A stretch of DNA of 8,662 bases from Gemmatimonadota bacterium (GCA_007127575.1 SKZC01000422.1:1-8662), one strand, 5' to 3'. Numbered from the stretch's first letter, positions 1-8,171 are shown. Made by a program: numbers and translations. The notes: a model not told the origin generated them from the sequence alone.

Positions 1-864
1 GTCTTCCAGAATTACGCCCTCTTCCCACATCTCACTGCCCTGGAGCACGTGGCGTTCTCCCTGTGGAGACAGCCCGACGCGCGGGCCCGGGCGAAACGCG
101 AGCTGGACCGAGTGGGCCTGGCGTCCATGGGAAGCCGATACCCCCACCAGCTCTCCGGGGGCCAGCAGCAGCGCGTCGCCATCGCCCGCGCCCTGGCAGC
201 CCGACCTCGGATTCTCCTTTTCGACGAACCCTTCGGGGCCCTGGACACCGAGATCCGAAGGCGGGTGAGGAGGGAGATTCGGGCGATACTCAAGGAGGTG
301 GGGCTGCCCGTGGTCCTCGTGACCCACGACCGGGAGGAGGCATTGGCGCTGGGGGACCGGGTCGCGGTCATCGATGAAGGGCGAGTCACCGCCCAGGGCG
401 ATCCTGTGACCCTCCTTGGGCATCCGCCGAGGGAGCGAGTCGCGCGCCTCGCCGGAGTGGAAAATCTCCTCCGGCTGAAGATAGAAGAGGTGCGACCAGC
501 GGAGGGCCTTCTGACGTGTCGACGGGGAGACTTCCGACTTGAAACGCCCCTCTCCGAGGCCGAGCCCGGCGACGAGGTGGTCATCGGCCTTCGAGCCGAC
601 GACATCCTTCTCGCCACCCAGAGGCCACGGGGGCTCTCCGCCCGGAACACGATCCCGGCTACGGTGACCTCCATCCTCTCCAAAGGTGCACTCTACGAGG
701 TGGAGGTGGAGTGCCGGGGAACCCGGCTCGTGAGCCACGTGACCCGGGGCGCACTGGACGAGCTGGCGCTGGCCCCCGGAGCGGAGGTTTGGGTTGTGGT
801 GAAGACCTCCTCTCTCATGGTCTTTGCCGAGGAGGTCATGGAGACCCTCCCGGAGCGCGGGTGA
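1..864 (+). CDS. modC: ABC transporter ATP-binding protein with TOBE domain, molybdate/tungstate type (ModC-like), 5' truncated
   Basis: This is the ATPase subunit of an ABC importer, which would sit on the cytoplasmic face and drive uptake of an oxyanion such as molybdate or tungstate. The reading frame is open from base 1 and ends at TGA 862-864, leaving 287 visible residues. The visible part begins at the Q-loop (VFQNYALFPHLT). It continues with the ABC signature LSGGQQQR (about residues 51-58), Walker B ILLFDEP (71-77), the D-loop FGALD and the switch histidine VTHD (H109). The Walker A P-loop must lie upstream of the window. After the nucleotide-binding domain comes a TOBE domain (about 217-280) starting LSARNTIPATV and ending near VVVKTSSLMVF. 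The LSARN start and this single-TOBE layout are typical of ModC, but CysA/PotA-like relatives share the architecture, so substrate is inferred. The permease and binding-protein genes would be expected to the left. A short CCGGT-CCA-ACCGG hairpin (894-906) follows without a T-tract. Confidence 0.88.
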   Translation, partial: VFQNYALFPHLTALEHVAFSLWRQPDARARAKRELDRVGLASMGSRYPHQLSGGQQQRVAIARALAARPRILLFDEPFGALDTEIRRRVRREIRAILKEVGLPVVLVTHDREEALALGDRVAVIDEGRVTAQGDPVTLLGHPPRERVARLAGVENLLRLKIEEVRPAEGLLTCRRGDFRLETPLSEAEPGDEVVIGLRADDILLATQRPRGLSARNTIPATVTSILSKGALYEVEVECRGTRLVSHVTRGALDELALAPGAEVWVVVKTSSLMVFAEEVMETLPERG

Positions 865-956
865 GGTGACGGATAGGAGGGATCGCGTGGGCCCCGGTCC
901 AACCGGAAGCCTGGAGGGACTCACGAGGAAGGCCCCGCTACGCCCGAGGACGTTGC

Positions 957-996
957 GAGGCCTTCACTGGCCATCTTGCAGTACGCCCGAGAGGAT
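957..996 (-). repeat. Direct repeat copy A: duplicated tRNA-Arg 3' end plus flank
   Basis: Bases 957-996 repeat bases 1028-1066 in the same orientation, with matching parts 70 bp apart. By hand alignment 36 of 40 columns match, with three mismatches and one single-base indel. The last 18 bases (CAGTACGCCCGAGAGGAT) are identical. In the other copy the matching 15 bases from 1052 are the acceptor and T-stem 3' strands of tRNA-Arg. Copy A therefore holds a tRNA 3' end without the body of a tRNA. Likely origins are a partial tandem tRNA duplication or a relic attachment site. Confidence 0.85.
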
Positions 997-1026
997 GAGC
1001 TCCGCTTCGCTTCGCAGATCCTCTCG
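988..1026 (-). repeat. Inverted repeat (9-bp stem) downstream of tRNA-Arg
   Basis: CGAGAGGAT at 988-996 is the exact reverse complement of ATCCTCTCG at 1018-1026, with a 21-nt loop. The right-hand copy of the T-stem sequence in the real tRNA is part of the 5-bp T-arm. Here the stem is longer and the TTCGAAT T-loop is missing. On the minus-strand transcript the structure begins 26 nt after the tRNA discriminator base, where it could act as a 3' processing or stability element. No T-run follows, so it is not a standard intrinsic terminator. Confidence 0.55.
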
Positions 1027-1027
1027 T

Positions 1028-1125
<98 letters not shown>

Positions 1126-1136
1126 ATCAGTGAGGC

Positions 1137-1510
<374 letters not shown>

Positions 1511-1565
1511 AACCACTCGGGACCCGGAACGAACTGCGCGGATTCCGAATCCGTCTCAGACGATG

Positions 1566-1594
1566 AAGGTAATCTGGACCCTATCAAGGGTAAA
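1566..1594 (-). promoter_or_regulatory. Possible promoter for rnpB-tRNA-Arg
   Basis: On the minus strand TTTACC (1594-1589) and TACCTT (1571-1566) are separated by 17 bp, resembling -35 and -10 boxes with 4/6 and 3/6 matches to the sigma-70 consensus. The start would fall near 1559, leaving a leader of about 50 nt before the inferred mature rnpB 5' end at 1510. A nearby TTGATA (1587-1582) is a better -35 but lacks a well-spaced -10. Read-through from the upstream gene is an alternative source of transcript. Confidence 0.28.
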
Positions 1595-1626
1595 GGTCCG
1601 GAGATGTGACAAAGGTTCCGGGCAGG

Positions 1627-4600
1627 TCAGGCCCTCTTGGCCAGAAGCCCGAAAAAGACACCGACGAAGAGGGCGAATCCACTCCACACCACTACGTGGA
1701 GGACCGCGCCGGGGCCGTGCACGACCTCGTCCGTGGTGGAGAGGAGGAGCCAGAGAAGGGTCACCAGCCCCACGGTGTAGACCAGACAGGCCAGGAGAAA
1801 GACCGTGACCCGACCCAGACGGGCGAAACCCGTCCTCCAGCCCACGTCCTCCGGTGCGTCCCGTACCCGCTGTCTCAGGTCCGCCCCCACGTAGGCGAAG
1901 GCTCCCAGCACCCCCACTGCGAAGGTGATGGCAATCCCCCTCACGTCCCCGATCTCCGCCATGGACGTCCAGGCGTCCCCGAAATCCAGCATGAGGATGG
2001 CACCCACCAGAAGCGCCAACCAGAGGGCGGAGTAGTGCACGAAGAAGGCCCCGACCTCCCGGGGCATGGACCCGACGAACCCTAAACCCTTTCGGGCATT
2101 GATGGCCCGGGAGATGCGCATGGCGTCGCCAATCCGATACGTATCGAAGAACCAGAGGCGAAGACGCTCCAGGATTCCTTCGGCCTCCGGACGAAGGGCA
2201 AGGATCCCTCCTTCCTTTCCCCTGGTGAGGCGGACCAGCCGGGTCTCGAATCCGGAGGCCATCGCTTCCTCCGCCATGGCTTGCCAGCGATCGGAAACGT
2301 GACGGAGCCACTCTCCCCGGTCCTCAGGGGGAAGGAGCGACGGCGCCCGCTGCACCGCCCAGCGCAGAACCGCTTCGTCCCGTTTCCACCCCATCTGGGA
2401 CGGAGCCGCGCCCGGCTCCGCCTCCGCGCTCCGCCCTCCAAGCTCTCGGGTGAGTCCTCCCCAGAGGAGACGAAGACTCGCCCTCCGAAGCGGACGGTCG
2501 GCTACGGCAGCCGCATGGCGGGCCAGCACCTCCCAGTGACTCTCTCCCACGGTGGCGTCGCCATCCAGAGTGGACCGCCAGACCTCGCCGAGACTGGAGA
2601 GGGTCCCCATCCAGCCGCGCAATTCCCCCTCGATTTCCATGAGTAGGGTGTCGGACAGTTGGGCCTCCCGAGCTGGCAGAAGGGGAGGGAGGAGGTGGCG
2701 CAAGCGACGGAGCCGTTCTCCCACCTGATGGGTGAGGATCTGGGCCTCTTCCAGCTCCTGGAAGGTCTCCGGGCTGAGGAGGGGAACCGCTTCGCTCAGT
2801 CGGGCGGCGGCGGCCGAGACCTCCGCCGCCAGGGCCGCGGGCGAGACGGCGGCCCACGGACGGGAACCCGACCGATGGAGACGGGACCGTCCCCCATTGA
2901 GAGCGAGGACCAACGAAGTGGGGTCCGCCTCGGGCCGGTGATGCTCCTCCCCGCCTCCGGTTAGAAGAGCCGCCAGCGCCTCCAGCCTCTGCGGCAGATC
3001 CTTTTCCCCGTGGGCCCTGGACAGCGCCGTGCGAAAAGGCTCCAGAATCCGAAAGGAGGCGCCGGAAGGTTCCTCCCTGTCCGAGGGCGGATCCGAGGCA
3101 CGGACGAGATCCTCCAACCACCCCCGGATCGGAAGTTCGGCCCCCTCCGCATTCCGGTACGTCCGGTCACCCAGCAGGGCTCCCAGGATGGAGTAGAAGG
3201 AGCCGTGCGGTTTCCGGATGGCCATCCGGAGGAGAAAGGCCTCGGGGGAAAACTCGGGATCCCGAGCCAGGTTCAAACGGAATCGATGCTCCAGGGCGTC
3301 CGCCAGTGACGGGAGCAGCTCGCTGGTTCGCCCAGTGGGAAGGAGGCGTACCAGGAGCGCCTCATCCCCCAGGCGGTGAAGGAGGCGGGCATCCACGAAG
3401 GCCTCTCCCCGCTCTCCCTCCCACTCGGTGACCCGGGCCACCAGCCAGGAGGCCGGCTCGGACTGGACCTCGGTTCCATCCTCCTCCGTAGGCGTTTCCG
3501 AGCCACCTGGACGGGCCGAGGACCCCAGGTCGGCCAGGAGCGCTTGCAGCTCCCGCACCGGCAGGGTCGGATGGAGCATCTCATCCAGGAGGAGGAAGGT
3601 GTAGAGGGCCCGGTCAGCCTCCGCCAAACCGAACCACCGCCCCCGGGAGGAGATGGGCTCCAGGAGGGTGCGGACCGACCGGTGGGCCTCCCGAGCTCCC
3701 GGAGGTCCCAGAAGCTCTCCAGGGTGGGCCTGTTGAACGGGCATCCAGACTTCCGCCATGGCATGGAGGGGCCCTTGCCTCCACCCGGGCCCCTCCCCGT
3801 TCCGCTCGGTCAGCGCAGACGGGTCTCCCCCGTACAGCCGTGCCTGCCACATGGAGAGGCGAAGGGTTGCCAATAGCGCCCTCTCTCCTGAAAGCTCCTC
3901 CCGCGCGTGTCGAGCCACCGTTCGGCTCCACTCCGGGCCCACGTGCACGGCCTGGCGGAGAAGCTCGTCGGCCACTTCCAGGGCCCCGACCCGCGCTCCG
4001 AATCCAACGGAGCGGGGGGTACCATGCCGCTGGAGAGCGCCGGCCACCCATTGGGCCCGCAGAAGCTCCCCTTCCTGGCTCGCCCACTCCTCTCCACACT
4101 CATGAAGCGTTGCCAGGAGGCGACCCCACCGGCGAGCCACCGCCCGGTCCCACCGGACCCGCTCCCCCACCGCCACCTGCCCCAGAACATGGCGGGCATG
4201 ATCCCGGGCCCGCTCCCCCTGAACGCCAGGTCCCGACACCAGAAGCTCCAGAGCCGTCAGATAGACGGGGAGGTCCCTGGGTTCCTCCAACGGAGGCTCC
4301 GACGACCCGTCGAGAGCCAGGGGCGGGTCCGCCAACCGTTCCTCCGGGGACTGGGTCCCTTCATCGGCCCGCGCGGCTCGGCTCGAGGCGGCAGCCGCAA
4401 CGAGGAGGAGACGGCGGCGAGACCGGGTACCGTCCAGCTCCGGGAGCTGATCCCGCGCCACTCCTCGATCCTCGGCGTACCGGCCTACGTACTCCTGGAG
4501 AGGCGGGTGCAGGTGCAGATGTCGGCCCACCACCACCGCCGCCGGCTGATAGGTGGTGGGATCCGAGGCCCGGAAGAAGAAGAGGAGGAACTCCTCCAGA

Positions 4601-4992
4601 TCCGGGGCAATGCGTTCCGCGTAGGCCAGGGCCTCCAGCCGGAGTCGGAGTTCGTCGCGGTCATCTTCTTCCGTCCACCGGCTCCAGTGTCGGTGCGCCT
4701 CGCCGAAGGAAGAAAACCGGCCCACCACCTGCGTCCGCCGTCCGGAAGGAAGGCCAACGACCTTCAAATGCTGAGAGAGGACTCGTGCGCGTGGGGTGCT
4801 GGAGAACAGCTCTGAGAGAAAGCCGGCCCAACCCCGAAGCGCTGGAAGCGAAGCACGGAGCCAACGGGAGAGGACCTCCAGGCGCTCCTCCTCCGGGAGA
4901 CCGTCCAACCGGGAAGCTTGCTCCCAGGCCTCCTCCTCGGTGGCGGGAGGAGGGACATCTCCGGGAGGACCGGGATCGCTTTCGGCGGCCAT
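1627..4992 (-). CDS. Large uncharacterised membrane-anchored protein, 1121 aa
   Basis: I do not recognise this family. The product has a Pro/Glu-rich N-terminus (about residues 1-25) and then a very long, Leu/Arg/Glu/Ala-rich and apparently mostly helical soluble region to about residue 975. Two charged, proline-rich linkers break it near 205-240 and 490-515. About four hydrophobic segments follow near the C-terminus (roughly 982-1003, 1019-1038, 1062-1085 and 1094-1116). No signal peptide, lipobox, Walker motif or nuclease signature is visible, and cysteines are few. The membrane segments probably anchor a large cytoplasmic domain, but topology and function are not known. The ATG at 4992-4990 is the first good start in the frame. 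It has no purine-rich Shine-Dalgarno sequence, but TACCTT lies 7 nt upstream, so the mRNA may be leaderless. The gene is divergent from the radical SAM gene and lies 117 bp upstream of rnpB. Long open frames on the opposite strand are shadows. Confidence 0.8.
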   Translation of the reverse strand: MAAESDPGPPGDVPPPATEEEAWEQASRLDGLPEEERLEVLSRWLRASLPALRGWAGFLSELFSSTPRARVLSQHLKVVGLPSGRRTQVVGRFSSFGEAHRHWSRWTEEDDRDELRLRLEALAYAERIAPDLEEFLLFFFRASDPTTYQPAAVVVGRHLHLHPPLQEYVGRYAEDRGVARDQLPELDGTRSRRRLLLVAAAASSRAARADEGTQSPEERLADPPLALDGSSEPPLEEPRDLPVYLTALELLVSGPGVQGERARDHARHVLGQVAVGERVRWDRAVARRWGRLLATLHECGEEWASQEGELLRAQWVAGALQRHGTPRSVGFGARVGALEVADELLRQAVHVGPEWSRTVARHAREELSGERALLATLRLSMWQARLYGGDPSALTERNGEGPGWRQGPLHAMAEVWMPVQQAHPGELLGPPGAREAHRSVRTLLEPISSRGRWFGLAEADRALYTFLLLDEMLHPTLPVRELQALLADLGSSARPGGSETPTEEDGTEVQSEPASWLVARVTEWEGERGEAFVDARLLHRLGDEALLVRLLPTGRTSELLPSLADALEHRFRLNLARDPEFSPEAFLLRMAIRKPHGSFYSILGALLGDRTYRNAEGAELPIRGWLEDLVRASDPPSDREEPSGASFRILEPFRTALSRAHGEKDLPQRLEALAALLTGGGEEHHRPEADPTSLVLALNGGRSRLHRSGSRPWAAVSPAALAAEVSAAAARLSEAVPLLSPETFQELEEAQILTHQVGERLRRLRHLLPPLLPAREAQLSDTLLMEIEGELRGWMGTLSSLGEVWRSTLDGDATVGESHWEVLARHAAAVADRPLRRASLRLLWGGLTRELGGRSAEAEPGAAPSQMGWKRDEAVLRWAVQRAPSLLPPEDRGEWLRHVSDRWQAMAEEAMASGFETRLVRLTRGKEGGILALRPEAEGILERLRLWFFDTYRIGDAMRISRAINARKGLGFVGSMPREVGAFFVHYSALWLALLVGAILMLDFGDAWTSMAEIGDVRGIAITFAVGVLGAFAYVGADLRQRVRDAPEDVGWRTGFARLGRVTVFLLACLVYTVGLVTLLWLLLSTTDEVVHGPGAVLHVVVWSGFALFVGVFFGLLAKRA

Positions 4993-4999
4993 GACTTGA

Positions 5000-5005
5000 A
5001 AGGTA
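5000..5005 (-). promoter_or_regulatory. Possible -10 box (TACCTT) for a leaderless transcript of the 1121-aa gene
   Basis: TACCTT on the minus strand fits the TAnnnT form of a -10 element and is separated from the ATG at 4992 by 7 nt, so transcription would start at or next to the start codon. The bases upstream of the ATG on this strand are pyrimidine-rich and offer no ribosome binding site. I found no convincing -35 box at 16-19 bp. Confidence 0.3.
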
Positions 5006-5089
5006 GGAGGTCACCCCGGCAGGGGCCACACGGTAGGCGCCGAAGGCCGATACCGAAAATAAACCGAAACCCGCAGGCCAGTGCGGGGG

Positions 5090-5095
5090 TATTCT
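5090..5095 (+). promoter_or_regulatory. Possible -10 box (TATTCT) for a leaderless transcript of the radical SAM gene
   Basis: TATTCT matches the TATAAT consensus at four of six positions and ends 4 nt before the ATG at 5100. That spacing would place the transcription start within or beside the start codon. A weak G-rich run (5085-5089) is the only alternative ribosome binding signal. No clear -35 box is seen. The divergent gene on the other strand has a similarly placed box. Confidence 0.3.
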
Positions 5096-5099
5096 GGGC

Positions 5100-6197
5100 A
5101 TGAACAGGCGTCCCTCACTACCCACGGTTCCCGGTCGCGGCACCCCACTGGATCCGCCAAATCGGTTTCTTCCCCTTCACGTCGATCTGGACCCGGAGGA
5201 GGCGCCGGAGGGAAGCCTCCGCACCCAGTACCTGGACGACCGACCCCGGACCATCATCTCCCGAAACCAGAGTCCGGATGTGGGCTTCGAAGTCAGCCTG
5301 AACCCCTACCGCGGCTGTGAGCACGGCTGCATTTACTGCTACGCGCGCCCCAGCCACGAGTACCTGGGCCTCTCGGCCGGGCTGGACTTCGAACGCTACA
5401 TCTTCGTTCGCCGAGAGGCTCCCGACTTGCTGCGCCGGGAGCTGAGCCACCCTTCCTGGTCTCCGGACGCCATGGCCCTCAGCGGGGTGACGGATCCTTA
5501 CCAACCCATCGAGGCCACGCTGAAGATCACCCGTGAATGCCTGAAGGTCCTGGCGGAGACGCGTCACCCGGTTTCCGTGGTGACGAAGAACCGGATGGTG
5601 ATCCGAGACCTGGACCTCCTCGGGGAGCTCGCCCAGGCGGAGGCGGCGCAGGTGACCGTGTCGGTCACGACGTTGGATCGCACTCTCCAGAAGGTGATGG
5701 AGCCCCGGACGGCCACCCCCACCGGCCGCCTGGATGCCATCCGTGCCGTGGCCGCCGCCGGAGTGCCGGTGGGGGTGAACGTGGCCCCGGTGATCCCGGG
5801 GCTCACGGACCACGAGCTGCCGGCGATCCTGGAAGCCGCCCGGGAGGCCGGTGCCACCTCAGCGACGTACATCCTTGTCAGGCTCCCCCATTCGGTGGCG
5901 CCCCTCTTCCAGGACTGGCTCGGACGGCATTTTCCCCAACGGAAGGAGAAGGTGCTGGCCCGCATCCGGGAGATGCGGGGAGGGAGGCTCAACGATCCCC
6001 GCTTCGGCTCCCGAATGAAGGGAGAGGGGGTCTTCGCCCAGCAGCTCCGTCGGTTGTTTCGGGTGACCTGTCGCCGCCTCGGGCTTCAGGAGAAGAGGCG
6101 CCGGCTGTCCACTGAGTCGTTCCGGCCTCCCGCGGCACGAAAGTCGCCGCACCCAGGGGAGAGTACTTCTGGAGGACAGTTGGATCTGTTCGCCTGA
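5100..6197 (+). CDS. PA0069 family radical SAM protein (SplB/COG1533-like)
   Basis: This is a cytoplasmic radical SAM enzyme of 365 residues, close to the usual length for this family. The cluster motif CEHGCIYC supplies C73, C77 and C80 in the CxxxCxxC spacing that binds the 4Fe-4S cluster, embedded in the characteristic NPYRGCEHGCIYCYARPSHEY context. Other family marks are the N-terminal GRGTPLDPPNRF (about 12-23), SGVTDPYQPIE, TKN, the PVIPGLTDHE loop and a conserved TCRRLGL near the C-terminus. Relatives include spore photoproduct lyase, but PA0069-type proteins have no settled substrate, and DNA photoproduct repair should not be assumed. The ATG at 5100 is chosen because it directly precedes the conserved N-terminus. 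It lacks a strong Shine-Dalgarno sequence. The gene stands alone between a divergent gene and a transporter 170 bp downstream, with no obvious partner. Confidence 0.93.
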   Translation: MNRRPSLPTVPGRGTPLDPPNRFLPLHVDLDPEEAPEGSLRTQYLDDRPRTIISRNQSPDVGFEVSLNPYRGCEHGCIYCYARPSHEYLGLSAGLDFERYIFVRREAPDLLRRELSHPSWSPDAMALSGVTDPYQPIEATLKITRECLKVLAETRHPVSVVTKNRMVIRDLDLLGELAQAEAAQVTVSVTTLDRTLQKVMEPRTATPTGRLDAIRAVAAAGVPVGVNVAPVIPGLTDHELPAILEAAREAGATSATYILVRLPHSVAPLFQDWLGRHFPQRKEKVLARIREMRGGRLNDPRFGSRMKGEGVFAQQLRRLFRVTCRRLGLQEKRRRLSTESFRPPAARKSPHPGESTSGGQLDLFA

Positions 6198-6367
6198 ACC
6201 GACCGGCTCGAGGACCCATTGCCTCCGGAAGGCCAAGCCCGTATTGGTTGGGCGGTTCACCTGGGCGTGGGGTCGAGGCGCCCACCCACCGTAGCCCCCG
6301 AGCACATCCGTCGCTGACCCCCGAAGGGGCGCGGCGCTCCCATCCGGCCGATTCGGCGGAGGTCCGA
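6198..6367 (+). other. Intergenic leader before the SLC13-type transporter, with small palindromes
   Basis: This 170-bp gap holds no gene. It contains an inverted repeat TGGGCG (6262-6267) with CGCCCA (6279-6284), and a palindrome GCCGA-T-TCGGC (6347-6357) that directly abuts the Shine-Dalgarno sequence of the next gene. No run of T suggests an intrinsic terminator for the radical SAM gene. The transporter frame stays open upstream to a TTG near 6248, but that stretch is Pro/Arg/Ser-rich and does not look like coding sequence. Confidence 0.5.
6358..6362 (+). promoter_or_regulatory. Ribosome binding site fixing the transporter start
   Basis: GGAGG lies 5 nt before the ATG at 6368, and the next base (T) extends it to GGAGGT. 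This supports the 600-residue start over the longer in-frame extension. It is also the clearest Shine-Dalgarno sequence in the window, in contrast to the two divergent genes at 4992 and 5100. Confidence 0.75.
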
Positions 6368-8170
6368 ATGCCCGCACCTGAGGTCACGTCCGAGGTTCTG
6401 ATCACCCTTGGGATCGGGGTGGGCGGCTTGGCGCTCTTCATCTGGAATCGGTTGCGGGTGGACGTGGTGGGAATCCTCATCATGGTGGCCCTCATCCTCA
6501 CCGGAGTGGTCACGCCGGCGGAAGGGATCAGCGGTTTCGCCAGCGAAGCCATCATCACGGTAGGCGCCATGTTCGTCCTCTCCGCCGGACTCGTCCGCAC
6601 CGGTGGAGTGGACATCATGGGCCGGTGGCTCGCTCGCCTGGCAGGGCCCAGCGAGATCCGCCTCCTCTTCCTGAGCCTGGCCGTGGTGATTCCCGCCAGC
6701 GCCTTCGTGAACAACACGCCGGTGGTGGTGATCATGATCCCCCTCCTGCTGGGGATCGCAAGGAAGTCCGACCTGACCCCCTCTCGTCTCTTCATGCCCG
6801 TCTCGTTCGCCAGTCAAATGGGGGGAACCCTGACCCTCATCGGGACCAGCACGAACCTCCTGGTGGCGGGACTGGTCCTGGATCTGGGCTTGGACCGAAT
6901 CGGCCTGTTCGAGATCACTCCGCCGGCCCTGGTCCTGACGGCCGTTGGGGTGACATACCTCCTGACGGTGGGCCGATGGCTCACCCCACGCCGCACGGCC
7001 ACGGACAGCTTGGAGGAACGCTACGAACTTGGCGAATACCTGTCGGGGCTGGTGGTGGGGCCCGAGTCCGGACTGGTGGATCAGACTCTGGAGGAAAGCC
7101 GGTTCGGGGAGGACTACGGCCTGGAAGTCATCGCGGTGGAGCGCAAGGGTGAGAAGATGGACTTCCCCACCGGGGAGTTCAGGATCGAAGCCGGGGACCG
7201 GGTCTCGGTGCTAGGGAAGATGGCAGACCTGACCCGGGCTGAGGCGAAGGAGGGGCTCCGCATCTCCGGTGTGAAACCCGAGTTTCCTGACACCGCGGAG
7301 GCAGGAGACGAACAGCAACAGGAGCTGGCGGAGCTGGTAGTGCCCCTTCGCTCCCGCATCCAGGGCCGGAGCCTTCGGGAGTTGAACTTCCGACGGAGGT
7401 ACGGGATCCCCGTGGTGGGGATCCGGAGGCACGGTCACGCCTTTCACGGCCAGATGCGGAACCTGACGCTCCAGCCGGGCGACATCCTGTTGGTCCGGGG
7501 AACGCCCGGGGTACTCCGGCGGGTCCACCGCTCTGGAGACCTGGCTCTCCTGGGCACGGTGGAGCTTCCGGCCCGGCGGACAGAGAAACTGAAGTTCGCC
7601 CTCCCCATCTTGGCCTCGGTGGTCCTCCTGGCGGCGTTCGGGGTCACGACGATCCTGGTCTCGGCCCTCATGGGCGTGGCCGCCATGTTCCTCAGCGGCT
7701 GTCTCACTCCGGAGGAGGCGTACCGGGAGGTGGACTGGATGGTCCTGGTGCTCCTGGGCTCAATCCTCCCCCTGGGAATCGCTATGCAGAACACGGGGAC
7801 CGCCGAGCTGCTGGCCAACCAGCTGGTGACCGCCACCGAGCCCCTGGGTCTCTACGGTACCCTTGCCACATTCTATATCCTTACATCGCTCCTCACTGAG
7901 CTGATCAGCAACAACGCTGCGGCGGTGGTGATCACGCCGCTCGCGGTGGCCACTGCGGCGGGCTTGGGCGCATCTGCCATGCCCTTCGTCATCACCGTCA
8001 TGGTGGCCGCCTCCAATAGCTTCATGACGCCCATCGGATACCAGACGAACACCTTCATCTTCGGGCCGGGAGGATATCGGTTTTCGGACTTCCTCCGGGT
8101 GGGCGCCCCCCTGAACCTCCTCATGACCGTGGTCGCCACGTTTGCCATCCCCTTCTTCTTTCCCTTCTGA
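6368..8170 (+). CDS. SLC13/DASS family anion permease with two internal RCK_C (TrkA_C) domains
   Basis: This is an inner-membrane transporter of 600 residues, probably a sodium- or proton-coupled symporter for an inorganic anion or dicarboxylate. The N-terminal transmembrane half (about 5-205) carries FVNNTPVVVIMIP (NNT 115-117) and the MGGTLTLIGTSTNLLVAG segment (STN 161-163). The C-terminal half (about 408-600) carries ELISNNAAAVVITPL (SNN 514-516) and MTPIGYQTN (553-561). These paired Asn-containing motifs are the substrate and cation sites of the family. Between the halves lie two tandem RCK_C/TrkA_C domains (about 221-300 and 319-400), cytosolic modules that often sense ligands. This layout is common in bacterial SLC13 proteins annotated as sulfate or SAC1-like transporters, but the substrate cannot be read from sequence. 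The start follows the GGAGG site at 6358-6362. The gene appears monocistronic. Confidence 0.93.
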   Translation: MPAPEVTSEVLITLGIGVGGLALFIWNRLRVDVVGILIMVALILTGVVTPAEGISGFASEAIITVGAMFVLSAGLVRTGGVDIMGRWLARLAGPSEIRLLFLSLAVVIPASAFVNNTPVVVIMIPLLLGIARKSDLTPSRLFMPVSFASQMGGTLTLIGTSTNLLVAGLVLDLGLDRIGLFEITPPALVLTAVGVTYLLTVGRWLTPRRTATDSLEERYELGEYLSGLVVGPESGLVDQTLEESRFGEDYGLEVIAVERKGEKMDFPTGEFRIEAGDRVSVLGKMADLTRAEAKEGLRISGVKPEFPDTAEAGDEQQQELAELVVPLRSRIQGRSLRELNFRRRYGIPVVGIRRHGHAFHGQMRNLTLQPGDILLVRGTPGVLRRVHRSGDLALLGTVELPARRTEKLKFALPILASVVLLAAFGVTTILVSALMGVAAMFLSGCLTPEEAYREVDWMVLVLLGSILPLGIAMQNTGTAELLANQLVTATEPLGLYGTLATFYILTSLLTELISNNAAAVVITPLAVATAAGLGASAMPFVITVMVAASNSFMTPIGYQTNTFIFGPGGYRFSDFLRVGAPLNLLMTVVATFAIPFFFPF

Positions 8171-8171
8171 C

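Noticed and set aside
12..683. Minus-strand frame of 223 codons opposite the ABC ATPase gene
   Set aside because: The plus frame holds all the ABC motifs in order. The minus product is Arg/Ser-rich and unstructured in appearance.
894..906. Intrinsic terminator for the ABC transporter gene (CCGGT-CCA-ACCGG hairpin)
   Set aside because: The stem is only 5 bp and is not followed by a T-run, so the evidence is too weak to annotate it as a terminator.
3840..4994. Long plus-strand open frames (up to 384 residues) inside the minus-strand 1121-aa gene
   Set aside because: They are Pro/Gly/Arg-rich with no domain-like pattern, as expected of shadow frames opposite a GC-rich gene. The minus frame is continuous for 1121 codons and ends in well-formed membrane segments.
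5100..6197. Annotation as spore photoproduct lyase (splB)
   Set aside because: The motif context and N-terminal GRG...PPNRF match the PA0069-type group, not true SplB, and nothing else in the window suggests sporulation.
6248..6367. N-terminal 40-residue extension of the transporter from a TTG codon
   Set aside because: The extension is Pro/Arg/Ser-rich and lacks a ribosome binding site, while the ATG at 6368 has GGAGG at ideal spacing and starts just before the first membrane segment.
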